A DNA stretch of 64,000 bases from Micropterus salmoides (lineage: Eukaryota; Chordata; Actinopteri; Centrarchiformes; Centrarchidae), in assembly GCF_014851395.1 (NCBI RefSeq), contig NW_024040928.1, positions 13,407,012 through 13,471,011 of the forward strand. The letters are read 5' to 3'. Below the pieces are notes generated by a model. That model saw nothing but the letters and a program-made list of their open reading frames with translations. It searched no databases and was not told the DNA's origin. The position numbers and the translations under genes were made by a program. Each line of letters starts with the position of its first letter. The first letter of the stretch is position 1. Shown piece after piece: positions 34,223-47,080 of this stretch.

Positions 34223-37200
34223 GGGAGGAACAGCAGTGGCAGGTCTGGATTAGAGGAACATTTTCTGTTGCTCCAGTCTCTTCAAATGTGGAGAAAGTTT
34301 TGTTGTTAGTTCAACCTCTGTCGGCAATTCTTAGGAATTTCAACAACAAATGCCTCCTCCTTGGATTACTGGAGCCTGTAATTAAGTCACATTTGTAGAA
34401 TACAAAAGTCAGAGAAAGTCACAATGGAAGAAAACAAATATATAAACCAGCAGAGATCAAATAGAAACATCAAGTGAAGTGGGACCATATCACTTTGCAA
34501 AACACTGGGACGTTCATACCTTTTTCAATCATTCTTTGCTGAATATTTTGTACCATCATCCTCTACTGTGGAGCAGTTGAAATGCATCGAGTAGCGTGTG
34601 TCAGGGCTTAGAATTTGAAAAAGTACAGACCAAACAAGATAAAATCAGATAAGGCAAAAGCTTATTTATTGCCATTTTCAAGAAAGTCAAGAGCACAATT
34701 TCTGAATGTAGGAACAGCAATGTAATCCCACATCCTTTAAAAGTTTAAACTGCAGGTGTGTGTCCTGCATGACAGCTCAGGAGGTAACCATTCTGAAAAG
34801 AAGGCATACAAACACTGACAATACTAATAGAAACTAGAGCTGGTACAGTGTGTGCCTCAGGCTTACCCAAAAAATCTGTTCCTCAAAACATAACTTCATG
34901 ACTGTAGAAGTATTTCTCCAGTTGTTTTGTAACACAACTGTTGTCCCACATTAAAACACCTTATATAAATGCCAAATGGAGTTCATTGTTCTTTATCTGT
35001 ACCTCAAAGTCTGACTTATGTCATCGTTGTCTCTGGTATGCAGTAACTCTTGATAGTATCTAGTAAAAGATAGATAGCCATCAGATTATGAGTCTGTTAC
35101 AAGAAAACAAGTCTACAGGTCACTGGAAATGAAGGAGTCAAAGTACTCGTCATGTGTCTTGGTGTCATCCTTTATGGTCTGTTCTGTTGCAGACTTACTG
35201 TTGTCATGCAAACAGTATGTACTCAGAAGTAACTGTTTTACATTGAGTTGTTTTTATGTCCGACCTGCTGATGTAGGAAAGGTAAATAAATGCCAAACTG
35301 TCCTGTGTGGTGGTTGGACAACATGTTTTGAGAGAGAAATAGGAGTGAACTGTACGACTGTCTGGCTGGAGAAACATTTTTACACCACATGTCCACATGC
35401 ATGTATGTACCAAATTAAATATATAGTTGTTGTGATATTTTAGTCTGGATCAACGTGGCGGATTGATTGACGCAGCCATCCCTACGGCCACGCCGAAGTG
35501 TGTCTAAAGGTTATATTTCTTTAAACCACACATCATGAATTCATGTGAAGCACTGCTCAGGCATGCTTATGTGTGTTTATATCAGATTCTGATGTATATT
35601 TATTATTAAAAAAGTCATCATTGGTATCACAAAGCTATGAATCTTTTAGTAAGTTAATTAAAATTAAGTAGACTTTTTAAGTAATGATCAAAATCTCTCT
35701 CTCCTTTCATATTCTTCTGATCACGTCTGCTGTTCTACTTTTCAGCACACTACCCCTCCCCTCTTTGCTCCCTATTAAACACGTCTCCTCTCATTGCTTA
35801 ACATCTGATCATGACTTAATGCAGCGTGAGATGAGACTGACATGAGTAGTGCACGTCATGCATGCAGATAAGCATGTGTTGCACTCCCCCCCATTACCAA
35901 TTTAGGAAAGGAGGGTACATGAGGGACGCACCCTGTTGAGGCGTATGTGACATTTACCACAGAGCCTGTGTGTGTCCCACCCTCTGTGTTTTGGCTAGGA
36001 AATGGGCATTGTGCTATGTCACGCTCCATGATTGCACACATATACAACATAGCGAGGAATGAAATGGATACCACCCAAAAGTCAGGTTAGGTATGAAACG
36101 ACGTGTTTTGTTGCACCAGCATACACATCCACCCATCAACTCATAATCTTTCAAACAGAATGGGAACAGGGATAAGTCAGCAGTTATTTAATTTTCCTCC
36201 GTTTCCGCCCTTTTTTCTTGATTTATCTTTCATCTCCCCCTCTTGTGGATGTTCCATTGAAGGAAAAGGCTCATTCAAGCTGGTTTCGCCCCGCTGTACG
36301 TGACTTTGAGGACTCTGCCGGTAGCCTCAGCCAAACCAAGCATTTAACTTTCACCTCACTTATCGGGCACAGGGAGAAATTAAAACGTAGCATCCTTCCA
36401 TTTTATATCCACGAGGAAACTGGAAAGTCTAGCCAGTTGGAATATATAAAGGATCTGTTTTCATGCTGGCTGCAGGGATGTGATAGGCCGCCCGCAGAGG
36501 GCCTTCTCACTGAAATGTATGTGGAGAGAACAGTCACAGCCAACAGCCGTTTTCTCGCTTCTTTTGGCCAAAGCTCAGTGCAATAAGTCGGTGAAATGTT
36601 ATCTTTTCCTGTGTTTTTATTAAAAATGTACACACAGAAATATTTGATTTTCAGTTTGGAAAGGGTTATATGTGAATGTGTGTGTGTATGAGAGAGAGAT
36701 ATATAGAAAGAATGAGATGGATAACAAGAGAAAAGGCAACTGACAAAGAAAGGTTGAGAGAAATCCAATCCTGGTGTTACCTGCAATCATTATGTTTCCT
36801 TGTGTTAGATTGGTTTACACATATTGCTCAAACTAACACAACCTCGTGCAGCATGCCATCTGATATCAGAGTTCAAATCATAGGCTGTGGGCTTGGTCAT
36901 TGAAAAGAAAGGTCTTTTCTTGGTCGTAGGAGAAACAGAGCAGAATATGGAACAGTAAAGACAAAACCAGCAATCAGTGGTTTCCAGTCTTTATGTCTTT
37001 CCTTTATCCTAGCTCTGGCATTTGCCTTTTGACTTTGATTGTTCCTTTTTCCCCCCTTCTCCTTTTCTCTCACTTTGAATGTCATGTGTCACACACAGCA
37101 AGCTTGCTCTTTCTCACAACCAGCCTCTCCTTCTCTCACCATGCTCCTTTCTCACAAGGCCTTCTGACAAATTTGGGTTCAGGGTATTTTCCACAGCGGG

Positions 37201-38398
37201 CGGAAAGTCCTGAGAAAATGCTGCAGTTCAACCAGGTTAAGCAAACTCAGCCAAGAAACCCCATGTGTATGTGCGGAGCTACTCGGCCACAAAAGGCCAA
37301 ATGTTTGCAGTCATTCTTTGTTAGGTGCAGTATATTGACCTGTCTGAAAAAGCGAAATGACAGGTAAAAAATAGTATTTTACCCTAAGGTTTGCATAGGA
37401 AAATGTGATTGAATCACTAAGTTAGCATTATCTTCAATTTCAGTGACTTGCTTGCCCAACAAAGTTGCATACCGTAGAACTTAAATTAATAGCTCAGTCC
37501 CAAATAGCCGCCTATCTCCTTTACTGGCCTGGTGTTGGAACACATTTTGGCAAATAAAAGCAGGTCCCCATTAAACGCCTGGTCTGGTTTTTATATAAGT
37601 TCTTTGGATGTATAAAACCGCAGGGTCACACGCTTTAGCTGCTTCTAAACTGCTTCTAAGCTGCTTAGATCATTAATACAAATATCAATGTTTAAACGTA
37701 TGATCAATATGTCAGTATGGACATGCTACACATAGTTAGATCGGTTAGATTCTCCACAATTCAGTCGTGAAGTTCATTTAACGGAAACAACGAGCCCCAG
37801 AGTCTAATTCTTTACCGGTAGATTTTATTTTTGTGTAACCTGCCTGGAGAGGAAAAGGAAAAAAAGTGCTGACTGCCCTTACCTTTGAAGCACTCGTTAA
37901 ATCTGCTTGTTAAGTCCGAATGTGTCTGTTCCTTGATTATTTATATTCTTTTAGTCTGTAAGGGTCGACCAGTCAAAATAATTAAAACAACTTTTCATAA
38001 GAATTAATCCAAGTTGTAAATCCTGTCATGTGAAGTCCCTCGCCCTCTGTCTGCTAACTTCTCTCTTCTTGCAACTTGTTGTTTTTGTGATGTTACTTCA
38101 AAATAAAGATCAGATCAAATGAATGACGTGTAATTGATATTATTGGATAAGTTTTATACAAGTAATATTCTGTTTGAAATAAATAAACTGTTTCATAGTA
38201 GTTTCATTTTTATGCAAAAGGAATTAAAGGCCTGTCCCATATGGACGCCTGTCTCAAATATAGGCAGGGTCAATTCAGTGATTTTAGCAAATAAAAGCCT
38301 GGGATATTATTCAAAGTTTTAAGGTAACTTACATTTCCTTAAACCTGCATTAGATTATTTTTGGCCACTTGGGTGTAGGAGAGACAACAGAGACATAC
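34223..38398. other. Intergenic region downstream of ALDH8A1
   Basis: The first part must include the ALDH8A1 3' UTR. No gene is recognised. A short fragment at 35441-35510 resembles the tail of a dispersed fish repeat, with low certainty. Frames of about 120 codons occur at 36218-36586 (plus) and 36993-37367 (plus). The first overlaps a unique, GC-balanced block without obvious repeats, but its translation matches nothing I know. Confidence 0.5.
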
Positions 38399-38400
38399 TA

Positions 38401-38792
38401 GGTGCGTTTGACTTCATGCGGCGCTGCGCAGCGCTGACTTAACGTGATGCATGCTGGACTTATATTAATAACATATATATAAGGCATGCTGGTTAGAAAT
38501 TGTGTCCGACTTTCGCTGGTGCTGCAAAACTTCACCATGTCACATGACATTAAAACCTCGTGGGAGCAAGGTGGCCAGCGGCCGCAGTTGCTTTTCCCCG
38601 GCTGCACCAAGTTGGAACCACACTATTGTCTGGTCTGAGATCAATCATTGATCTCAGCTCACAGTAAGCTCACGCAGGTAGAATGTGTCCGACTTGACGG
38701 TGCCGTTTTTATTCCCCGCCCCTGCAGTCACCTGCAGCTCACGTTAGACTATCAAGTTGGCAAAAGTCAGCCGCCGTCATCTCGAATGCACC
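38401..38792. mobile_element. Small inverted-repeat DNA element with TA flanks
   Basis: The left end GGTGCGTTTGACTTCATGCGGC and the reverse complement of the right end (GGTGCATTCGAGATGACGGCG) are imperfect terminal inverted repeats. TA lies immediately outside both (38399-38400 and 38793-38794). The 392-base interior has no ORF and includes a near-central perfect palindrome (38636-38656) and two copies of TGTGTCCGACTT. TA duplication fits Tc1/mariner-type or ISL2EU-type elements; the family is not resolved. Confidence 0.6.
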
Positions 38793-40967
38793 TAATATCA
38801 CCTTATGAAGTTGACATGGCAAATGTGTTAGCGAACAGTTGCCTAATACAATACAGACTTACATTAGCATCCGTTTGGCATCATGTTTCTAGCTACCTGG
38901 CCAGTGTAAGTCAAGTATTGACTCTCCAGTGTACAGTGGGTTTTTAGCAATTTCCTTAGCTATAATAAGTTTTGTCATGTTAATGTAACATTGTAGTTGC
39001 CAAAATGTGGCCCAGATAAGATGTGTTTATCTCGATTATCATTTACAGCATTATGCTTCACACCATATCACCACAATAATGTAATAAAGAGACAAATTCA
39101 GAAATCCACAATGTACTTATGTACATGTGGATTGTATTTACACAATGTACCCATATTTGATAAATACATCATGGGACACAGAGAAATGATATTGCATTTT
39201 ATCTTTTCCTATACTTATTTTGTCACTGTATTTTTAGCACAGGCACTATCAGGATTCTTTTTTAGCATTCAATAACTAAACTAATAGGTTTGACAGTGTG
39301 TGAATGCCAAAGACTCATGTCAGTTGAACAGAGGCTACTGCTTGAAAGTAGGGCAGGACTTTGGCTCCTAGTGAGGCAGTTCTCTTCTTGTTGTGGTTGA
39401 AGCTTCTTAGTCCAGCATATTCCATGCCAAACTATACTAACACTAGTGTGGACAAACAAAGTAAAGTGCAAAGGGATGATGATTTAAGTTGGTGTCAAAT
39501 GAAACACAGTGAAAACATGTGTCAGGAAGCCCTGGGTCATGTAAATATAACAATGTGAAAAGGTCTGGGTATGGTTCCAGGTCTGGTTTTGCATTTGAAA
39601 TGTTCACATTAATCCGTGCACTCCGATGGCAAAGTGACATTGAAATAAGACATTGTTTTGTTGAAAGATGGAAAGGGTAGGATTGTAACTGAAAAAACCC
39701 ACAGGAAAATTTAGTGGAAGAAATATGGCATATTTTAGCTTTAGGAAAAATCTGAAAGATAAGTACAACAGTACTAATGCAGACTGTTGTGAAGATAAAA
39801 ATGTGTTGCCTATTTTCTAAATATGGCTGTAGAATGCAAGCACACTTTTAGGCATTACAGTTCAGTTCCTCAGGCAGCAATGATTCATGCTTGAATAAAT
39901 AGTTCCTCTATCTTGAAGTGGTTCCCCGCTCATTATCTTGCTAGTATTTTGCCGTTGGGAATTATCCACACCCATTTAGGAAGAGCCAGGTAGTATCTCA
40001 CTCTCTCACTACTATGATACAGGAACAAGTACAGGAAGAGATTAAACTGAGTAATGATGTAGCTAGACTTTGGGTTGTCCTGGTGGTTAAGTAGAAAAAG
40101 ACTTTTGTGCTTATCATATCCATCTTTATCATCCTTTTGGTGGTTGAAAAACTAATGAACCACTGAGGAGGGATGACCTTCTCATGGTCCTTTGTACTGA
40201 GCACAGGTTGTCTGTTTGCTCATTTCTATTGCAGAGGACGTCACCATATCGAAGCAGTTGAGACAAGTTTGCACAGCATAGCTAATGCAGACAAAAGAGA
40301 ACACAAAAGCTTGAGTAAACCACAGCAGAACAAACAATACAGAGAAACCAGGTCAGCATGAAAATATTAGCTGTTTACACCAGGGCATTTATTGGTATGA
40401 GGGCCTGAAATACTAGAAGAGTCCAGAGAAGAAAGGAAACAAATGAGTTTATGGGATACGAGGAATATTTTATAAATGCTACAGTGACAAATATTAATAG
40501 TAAAAAGACTGTTGTTGCAGTGTGTTTGAATGCACTAGAAACTGGTTGTACTAGGGTTACAAAAAGTGACGGGACATTGCTCAAGAAAGATTCAAATGAA
40601 TGAGACACAGACACAAAATGTACAAACAAGACAGAACAGTCACTAGACATACTGTACTTAAAATGTTTGACAAAACAAAACAGAGGTTAAGAGTCAATAC
40701 AGATGTTGTGTAGCGGGCCTGTTGACTCAGAGCTCCTCAGCTGAAGGGCAGTGGCACAAGGTAGGCAGGTGACCGGCGCTGTAGGACATTATACCTAACG
40801 CTGCGTCTCTCTTGGTTATCTAACAGCTCTCATCTGACACAGGGGAACAAAGCACTCACCATCTTGTCACTGACACGTGGGCTGTCATGTAGGTAATCGC
40901 TCACCACTAGTATTTGTGTGTGTTTGCTCAGTGTGGGACGATGTTCAGCATTTGACATGATGAATAC
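38793..40967. other. Intergenic, nothing recognised
   Basis: AT-rich sequence with no coding frame of interest, no complete mobile element and no RNA gene that I can support. Confidence 0.5.
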
Positions 40968-41048
40968 CATCCATCCATCCATCGTCAACCGCTTATCCTG
41001 CATACAGGGTCGCGGGGGCTGGAGCCAATCCCAACTGACATCGGGCGC
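40968..41048. repeat. Truncated dispersed fish repeat (CCAT repeat plus GGGTCGCGGGGGCTGGAGCC)
   Basis: A short (CCAT)n run followed by CGCTTATCCTGCATACAGGG and the GGTCGCGGGGGCTGGAGCC block is an often-seen fragment in teleost DNA. Only about 80 bases are left and the parent element cannot be assigned. Confidence 0.6.
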
Positions 41049-41265
41049 CATATGATGAATACATATTACATATTATACAGCCCTTTCATACTACTATACA
41101 GTGATACCTTTTTATATACAGTCTATGGTTGATACATATTGTCAGTAAACTGTTCTGCATGTTTGGTGTTTTTATAACTGTGCATGAATGGCTGAGGTAC
41201 AGGGTGGAGGACGTGGACCAAAACATCCCCTTTTGAAGCCTACAAATGTGTCGTAGACAAAATAG

Positions 41266-43106
41266 CAGAGGTTTGACTTGACTCGAGTCAGACTCGAGTT
41301 GCTAATTTGAAGACTTGAGACTTGCTTGACTAAAACAGACAAAAGACTCGACTTGACTTTGACTTGGTATTCATGACTTGAGACTTCACTTAGACTTGAG
41401 ACAGATGACTTGATTGCATTCCCTCATGTTAACGTTTGTGATAATCCTGCACCCATGTGTGCTTTCACAAAGCAGTCCGAATCTCCGTAACCAGCGGTGT
41501 GGAAAAAGACCGTTATGTGTAACGTACAATACAGACATTTAAGGATCATGTTGTCGATGACGGTAGGAAGAAAAGAACGTCGGCGTGCAAGGTCTGCAGC
41601 TCAGTGAAACGACCACCACAACATCCAACTTCATCCGTCACTACAGAACCTATAAAGAAAGGTACGTTACGTGACTGTGGCTTTTTAGCTAACTTATAGG
41701 CTGGTCAAACGCATAGAAAGCTAGCGTTAAGTTTAAGCTAACCCAGTTGTTTGGCTGCAGTTTGGTGCTGTTGTAACGTTAACTTTATGTGAAAACCTCT
41801 AAACATTCCTAGTGGTAACATGGTCCTGATGACAGCTTTTGTTATGTGCCCACAACTGCTATATGATACACCATTTGAAAGCTAAAATCCCTGTGATTCG
41901 ACTAATGCAAACCATTTCAAGATATAATCACCGCAGCTGGTACAATCAGTGCCCCTGTCAGACCAACCAGTACAATCAAAATTGTCGCGACTCACCTTTG
42001 AAGCCTCATATTAATCCACCGATCGAATATACTCACAAACAAAAATGGTCTTGTTACATTGTCAAAGGTCCAGACCATCCAATCCAGTAAAAACATTTTG
42101 TGTAAAACACATTATTCCATCAATAAATCCCCAGAGACTGCTGCGGAATCGTTTCATATTTGATGGCAGACGTGGCTAGAATGTCATTATAACTGTAATA
42201 AATCCAATTTGGATGTAAACAACTAGATATCTTGTATTCAAATTAGCAGCTGAACTCTGACCTTTTGACTGACAGCTAATTCGACTCAATAGGAGCTCAC
42301 GTCCCGTCCGTGCTATAAGGAAGGGCCAGCCCCTATTATAGATAGGGTAGGCTGAGCAAATTGCAAGCAATTGTGCTGATGACTGGCACTTTGTGTAGCC
42401 AGTAAAATTCTGAAAATAACGATATCCAGCTCATGAAGTTCATGATCCACCAGCAAAATAACACATCTGTGTCAATCTACGACAGGATGCAGCAGCAGCC
42501 CCTTGCTGCCAAGGGGCAGTGCTGTTTTTGAAAAACATATGCTAAGGCATACCCTTAGAAAAACCTGTGTAAGATGTTCCTTTTTCATGGTATTGGTATA
42601 AAATTTAAAATTGGACTAGGTAAGGCTTTATGCTGTGGACCCACAGTATTTTCCAGCTAATAAATCCCAGCTGTAGTTGTCTGCATCATGCATTTGTTAG
42701 CAAACTTTTTTCAAGGGGAAACAAAAAATATATTAAATACAAATATAGTTTAAAACGAATTTTACAGGAATGGTAAGAGGTTACTGTTACTGATAAGTGT
42801 TTCTATTACTCTGTTACATTACTCTACCTCATTTCAATAATCAGTGAAGCTATTAGTTGACTAAATAATTGACACCTTTATAGTTCAATATAGTTAGAAC
42901 AGAAAAACTCACTACATCTTCAAAAATGATCATACAGTTGAATTGCCACCTCTCTTAAACTATTTAAACATAAACTGAATTCCTAAGATTTTCCTATGCC
43001 TTGACTTGTGACTTGCTTGATCCAAGCTTTGACTTGACTTGACTTTCATCACAGTAACTTGAGACTTGCTTGTGACTTGGACATGTGTGACTTACTCCCA
43101 CCTCTG
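41266..43106 (+). mobile_element. hAT-type transposon, complete ends, broken BED-finger remnant
   Basis: The ends are CAGAGGT and, inverted, CCACCTCTG, with repeated GACTTGA/TCGAGTC units just inside both. A perfect 8-base target duplication CAAAATAG flanks the element (41258-41265 and 43107-43114), diagnostic of hAT. Near 41583-41671 a degenerate BED zinc finger can be read in two plus-strand frames: the ACKVCSS half, then TTTTSNFIRHYRTYKE after a frame change, ending at a GT donor-like site. No DDE catalytic domain follows. The copy is therefore nonautonomous and retains only a scrap of the first transposase exon. Confidence 0.85.
41583..41671 (+). pseudogene. Remnant BED zinc-finger exon of a hAT transposase
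   Basis: The two cysteines of the finger sit in ACKVCSS (frame of 41583). The histidine side, TSNFIRHYRTYKE, is in another frame starting near 41612, so at least one frameshift separates the halves. The exon ends AAAGAAAG before GTACGT, which looks like a splice donor. Known hAT transposases begin with such a BED domain. This copy cannot make a working protein. Confidence 0.6.
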
Positions 43107-43114
43107 CAAAATAG

Positions 43115-45477
43115 CCTTTCATTAGTATATTATCTGGACTCTCTCATTCTCTCTTTATTCAGTATCTCTTATCTTTGCATTTAAAATTTAGTTGAATCTG
43201 TTCAGTGCTGGGATCCTGGCCTTGAGTGCCTGCTTGGCCTAGATTTATTGAGCCTTAATTAAAGAGTGGGAGTGGAAGCAGACAGTTGACCTTTCGGGTT
43301 GGTATATTTGATTCAGAGGTCTTCCCAATGGGAGTCACTTACTCTTTAAAGTTGAATAGATGTAAGATACAGGAGTTGCCAGTTATTAAAATTTTTGAAA
43401 AAATGAGTGTGCTTGCAAACAACTTTAATGGCATGACTGCTTTAAACAGTGTATTTTGTTTTATTGTTGGCTACTACCCCACTGGACAACTGAAAATTAG
43501 ATTTTTTGTACATAACAGATCAGCACCAGCTCTACATGTACTAAGTGAAGGTTTGCGCATCACTGAATTGAAAAGTGTTGAACAAACCAGTTATTACTGT
43601 AGATAGAGATTAGTTGTTACTAAATATTTACACCCACTAACTGCCAGGTGTAATATTTATATTAGGTAGCTACAGTAAGAGAACCAACTGAAAAATCTAA
43701 CGTTAGCTTGTTCATATGACCTGTTTAGAGTGAAATGTAAGAGATAATATCAAATATGTCCGATGCATGTGACCATACACTTGGTGTTCAACAATGATGT
43801 GTGGAGATTAAATACAAATTTTTTTTAAATTACACAACATACCTCAAAATAACAAAATGTTTTGCTAAATGACTTAAGGTCAGCTAGGTTAGCATAATTG
43901 GATATTCTCATTCTGAATTGCTTTAATACTACAAACTCTGAAACGCACATCTCTCCATGTATGTACAAATAAACATTTAAGTTTGATAAAGTACTACCAA
44001 CATTTACCAGTTTTTTCCTTTTGAGTAGACTAGAAAATTTCTGGCTAAGACAATAGGTTTCAGTGATGGAACCCAAAGTAACATATCAGTTTGAGACTAA
44101 CTAGCTTCTACGAACTTACAGTTGGAAATAATTAACACCCAACGAAATGGATGTCCGCATACACATCAATTTGTTTTAATTCTAATCCAAAACAACATTT
44201 ATTACACAAAACAGCAGACACACAAAAACGTCTTGACCAGGAAAGACATTTAGTCTTACAGGATCTCAAGCTGGGTTTCTCTGCTGCATACCGATGAATA
44301 TATGAATTTAAATTCTCTGCAATAAAAATATACCTCATCACATTACTGTCTCACTGGAAAAAGGCACACAAAGCTTGATTTAATTTTCCATGCAGAGGGG
44401 GAAGGATGACACCAAATCCTCCCCTCATTGGAGGAATAACGAAGCCAACATGTCATGGTGGAACAGCGTGTGTCAGGACTGTCGCCTCCAGCATGGCTAC
44501 CTCACAAAGGCCATCAGAGCTCCCCTGAGACTGCAAAGATCCACGGCCTGTCTGTCAGTGCATTTGTGGATAAGTGTGTGCATGAGGGGGAGAGAGGGGA
44601 GAAAAAGAAAGACAGAGAGAGAGAGAGAGAGAGAGTTGTCTACTTAATGCTGACTGGTCAGTTCCAGGCTGTAGGACCAGATGGCTCAGTTGGGCCTCTG
44701 ATTCCTCAGGCCATTGTCCAGGTAAGCATTTGTCTGAATATTCTCACACACACACATGCCACGCACGCACCCACACACACACACGCACACACACACACAC
44801 ACACACATCCCAGCCAGTCTTTTAGTTTTCAATTTCTGCCTGAAAAACTTTCACTCATGTTTCAACTTATAGCATAAGCCTCTTCTCCAAAAGAAAGAAA
44901 CGTTTGTAACTGACAGAACAAGAGAAAGTTGTAGAAATCTACTTTAATGCCGTTATTTAGCCAGAGACAACCAGATTTTTTTATTTTAAAACTTAAAACA
45001 TGGACTAACATGATCAGCGTAAAGTTAGGGTTCTGACGTCATATCAAAGACGTCCATGTATTATGTTGCTAAGGACTCTTGGTCATCACATCATCTTCTC
45101 ATGTCAGCTCTTTGACGTTAGCTTCAGTAACATTAGCTTCAGTCACTGAGAGAAAAAGTTACGACGTCACATACACAACTTTTGGGTTTGTGATCTTTGT
45201 AATTAAGTATTTTCACAGTCTCATACCTCAACAGTTTTACAATAAATTGCGAATTTCTTGACTTTCAAATTTATATTTAAAATTGACAAACATCATATGT
45301 GGAATTCAGGGCACAATTCAAACGGGATAAAAAAATGTGTTGTCTCTTGCCTTTGACTACAGTACAAATCTTTTCCGAAATAAATGGCGGTCCATCAGCA
45401 GGGGAGGGACTTAGGCTCTCTATAGGTGTGAAATCGTTGTCATCTGTCTGAAATTAACCAAAGAAAACAGCTTATGG
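43115..45477. other. Intergenic with simple repeats
   Basis: No gene is recognised. It contains a (GA)n run (about 44612-44635) and a (CA)n-rich stretch (about 44744-44808). The open frames over these (44390-44647, 44455-44877) owe their length to the repeats. Confidence 0.55.
44744..44808. repeat. Interrupted (CA)n microsatellite
   Basis: CA units broken by TGC, CGC and CC interruptions, lying shortly after a (GA)n run at 44612-44635. Confidence 0.9.
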
Positions 45478-46155
45478 TGTCATGAGTTGTAGTTTTTGGT
45501 GTCCTTCTGTTTTCCTGTTCTTCTTGTTTCCTTGTCCTTAGTGTTTATGTCTTGTCTGGTGTTCTAGCTCGTAGTCCTGTGTTTTGATATTGGTTTGGTA
45601 GTCTACTTGTTATATTGTTTCTTAGTCACTGCCTTAACTCTTGTTCCTGCGTTTTAGTTCTTTGTCCTTGTTCCCAGTCCTGTACCTTAGTGCATGTTAA
45701 GTGTTCACTCTGGTCTGTTTTGTGTTCAGTAACCTGTGTTCCATCTGTTCCCCCGGTTGTCACTCTGCCTGCATGTCAGTCTCTCTATTCACTGTCTCTC
45801 TCTGCCTGCCTCGTTAGTCCCTGTGTGGGTGTGTATATATACCTGGTGTTTCTGTCTTGTCTTTGTCGGGTCATTGTATGTTGTCACCCTGTGTAGCAGT
45901 GTGTCTCGTGTCTCCAGCCTTACTCACCGTGTCTCTCTGTTACCCTGCTCAGTTTTGGATTCTGGTTTTCACCCTTTTGGATTTCTGTTGGACAGCCTTT
46001 GTTTTGGGACTCTGTCATCAGCCACTCAGTTTGTAAGTGTGCTCGCCTTTTGTTTGTTTATTAAAACCCCTTGAACTGTACCTCCTTTGCCTTGCGTCCT
46101 GCATTTGGGTCCTCCAACCTGCTCAACCCTGCCTCACCCACACCAAACCGTGACA
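45478..46155 (+). repeat. LTR of a retroelement with TATA box and ATTAAA signal
   Basis: The segment begins TGTCATGAG and ends CCGTGACA; the termini TGTCA and TGACA form a short inverted repeat, as in LTRs. A TATATATA box (45834-45841) is followed about 220 bases later by ATTAAA (46060-46065), giving plus-strand U3-R-U5 polarity. The body is T-rich. No second copy of this LTR is present in the window, so it is the 5' LTR of a 3'-truncated element. I recognise the LTR tail (GTCCTGCATTTGGGTCC) as common in teleosts. Confidence 0.75.
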
Positions 46156-47080
46156 GAATGACCCGACCAAAGATGGACCCAGCGGACATCGTAAGACTGC
46201 CTAGCACCTGGGAGGCATTAGGAGTGCCAAAACAGGAGCTAGTGGAGGAGGAATCCCAGTTTTTTGAACTGCTGTCTGTCATGTGGAGGACCGACCCAGC
46301 CCGATCCCTGGCCCGCTAGCGCTGCTAGCCGCCAGCCTGATCCCTGTTCCGCTTGCGCTGCTAGCTCCAGGCTATATGTTCCCCAGCCTGCTAACCCCCT
46401 GCCTGATTACCGGCCAGCCTGATTCCTGTTCCTTGTGCTCCGTCGGTGGTCCGACCGGCACCTGCTTCGCCGGTGGCCCAGCCGACTCCTGTTCCCTCGT
46501 CGGTGGTCCGACCAACACCAGCTCCGTTGGTGGCCCAGCCGACTCCTGTTCCCTCGCCGGTGGCCCAGCCGACTCCTGTTCCCTCGCCGGCTCCTCGTGT
46601 CCGGTCCATGGTCCTCAGCCCAGCTGTCTCGCCGGTGGTCCTCAGCCCAGCTGCTCAGTCGGTGTTCAGACCAACTCCAGCTCCTCGTGTCCGGTCCATG
46701 GTCCTCAGCCCAGCTGCTGAGTCGGTGTTCAGACCGACTCCAGCTCCTCGTGTCCGGTCCATGGTCCTCAGTCCAGCTGTCTCGCCGGTGGTCCTCAGCC
46801 CAGCTGCTCAGTCCGTGGACCTCAGCCCAGCTGCAGCTCCAGAGCACCAGAGCTTTGGGTGCCGACCTCCGGAGAGGTCTTGCCGTCGGCCTCCCGCTTG
46901 GCCTCCAGTGGGTTTCCAGCCTCTTTGTTGGCCTTCCTGCCGTCCCCCTGAACAGTCCGGCCTCCAGGGCCATACTCCGGGACGGCCACCTGAACTCTGT
47001 GGACCCTCTGGTCCTCCCCCCCAGTTCGGTTGTCCTCCCAGGCGACCTCCTGACATATGGCTTAACAGCTTTAAATAGTT
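46156..47080 (+). pseudogene. Proline-rich repetitive reading frame following the LTR
   Basis: Directly after the LTR a short frame begins MTRPKMDPADIVRLPSTW and stops at 46319. A second plus frame (46446-47078) encodes a Pro/Ala/Ser/Val-rich chain built from tandem units such as VAQPTPVPSP and PAPRVRSMVLSPA, with a C-terminal Cys/Pro-rich part. The DNA units repeat near 46480-46590 and 46590-46800. No Gag zinc knuckle, protease or polymerase is seen. It looks like the body of a nonautonomous LTR element cut off near 47060-47080, without polypurine tract or 3' LTR. Function is unknown; shadow frames on the minus strand are ignored. Confidence 0.6.

Noticed and set aside
44390..44877. Overlapping plus-strand frames with Arg/Glu and His/Thr runs
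   Set aside because: Their length comes from the (GA)n and (CA)n microsatellites.
46446..46810. Tandem units that could be mistaken for a CRISPR-like array
   Set aside because: The units are coding-type tandem repeats without regular unique spacers, in a vertebrate genome.
46407..46973. Long minus-strand ORF (188 codons) opposite the proline-rich repeat
   Set aside because: It is a shadow of the tandem GC-rich repeats on the plus strand. Its composition follows directly from the repeat unit.
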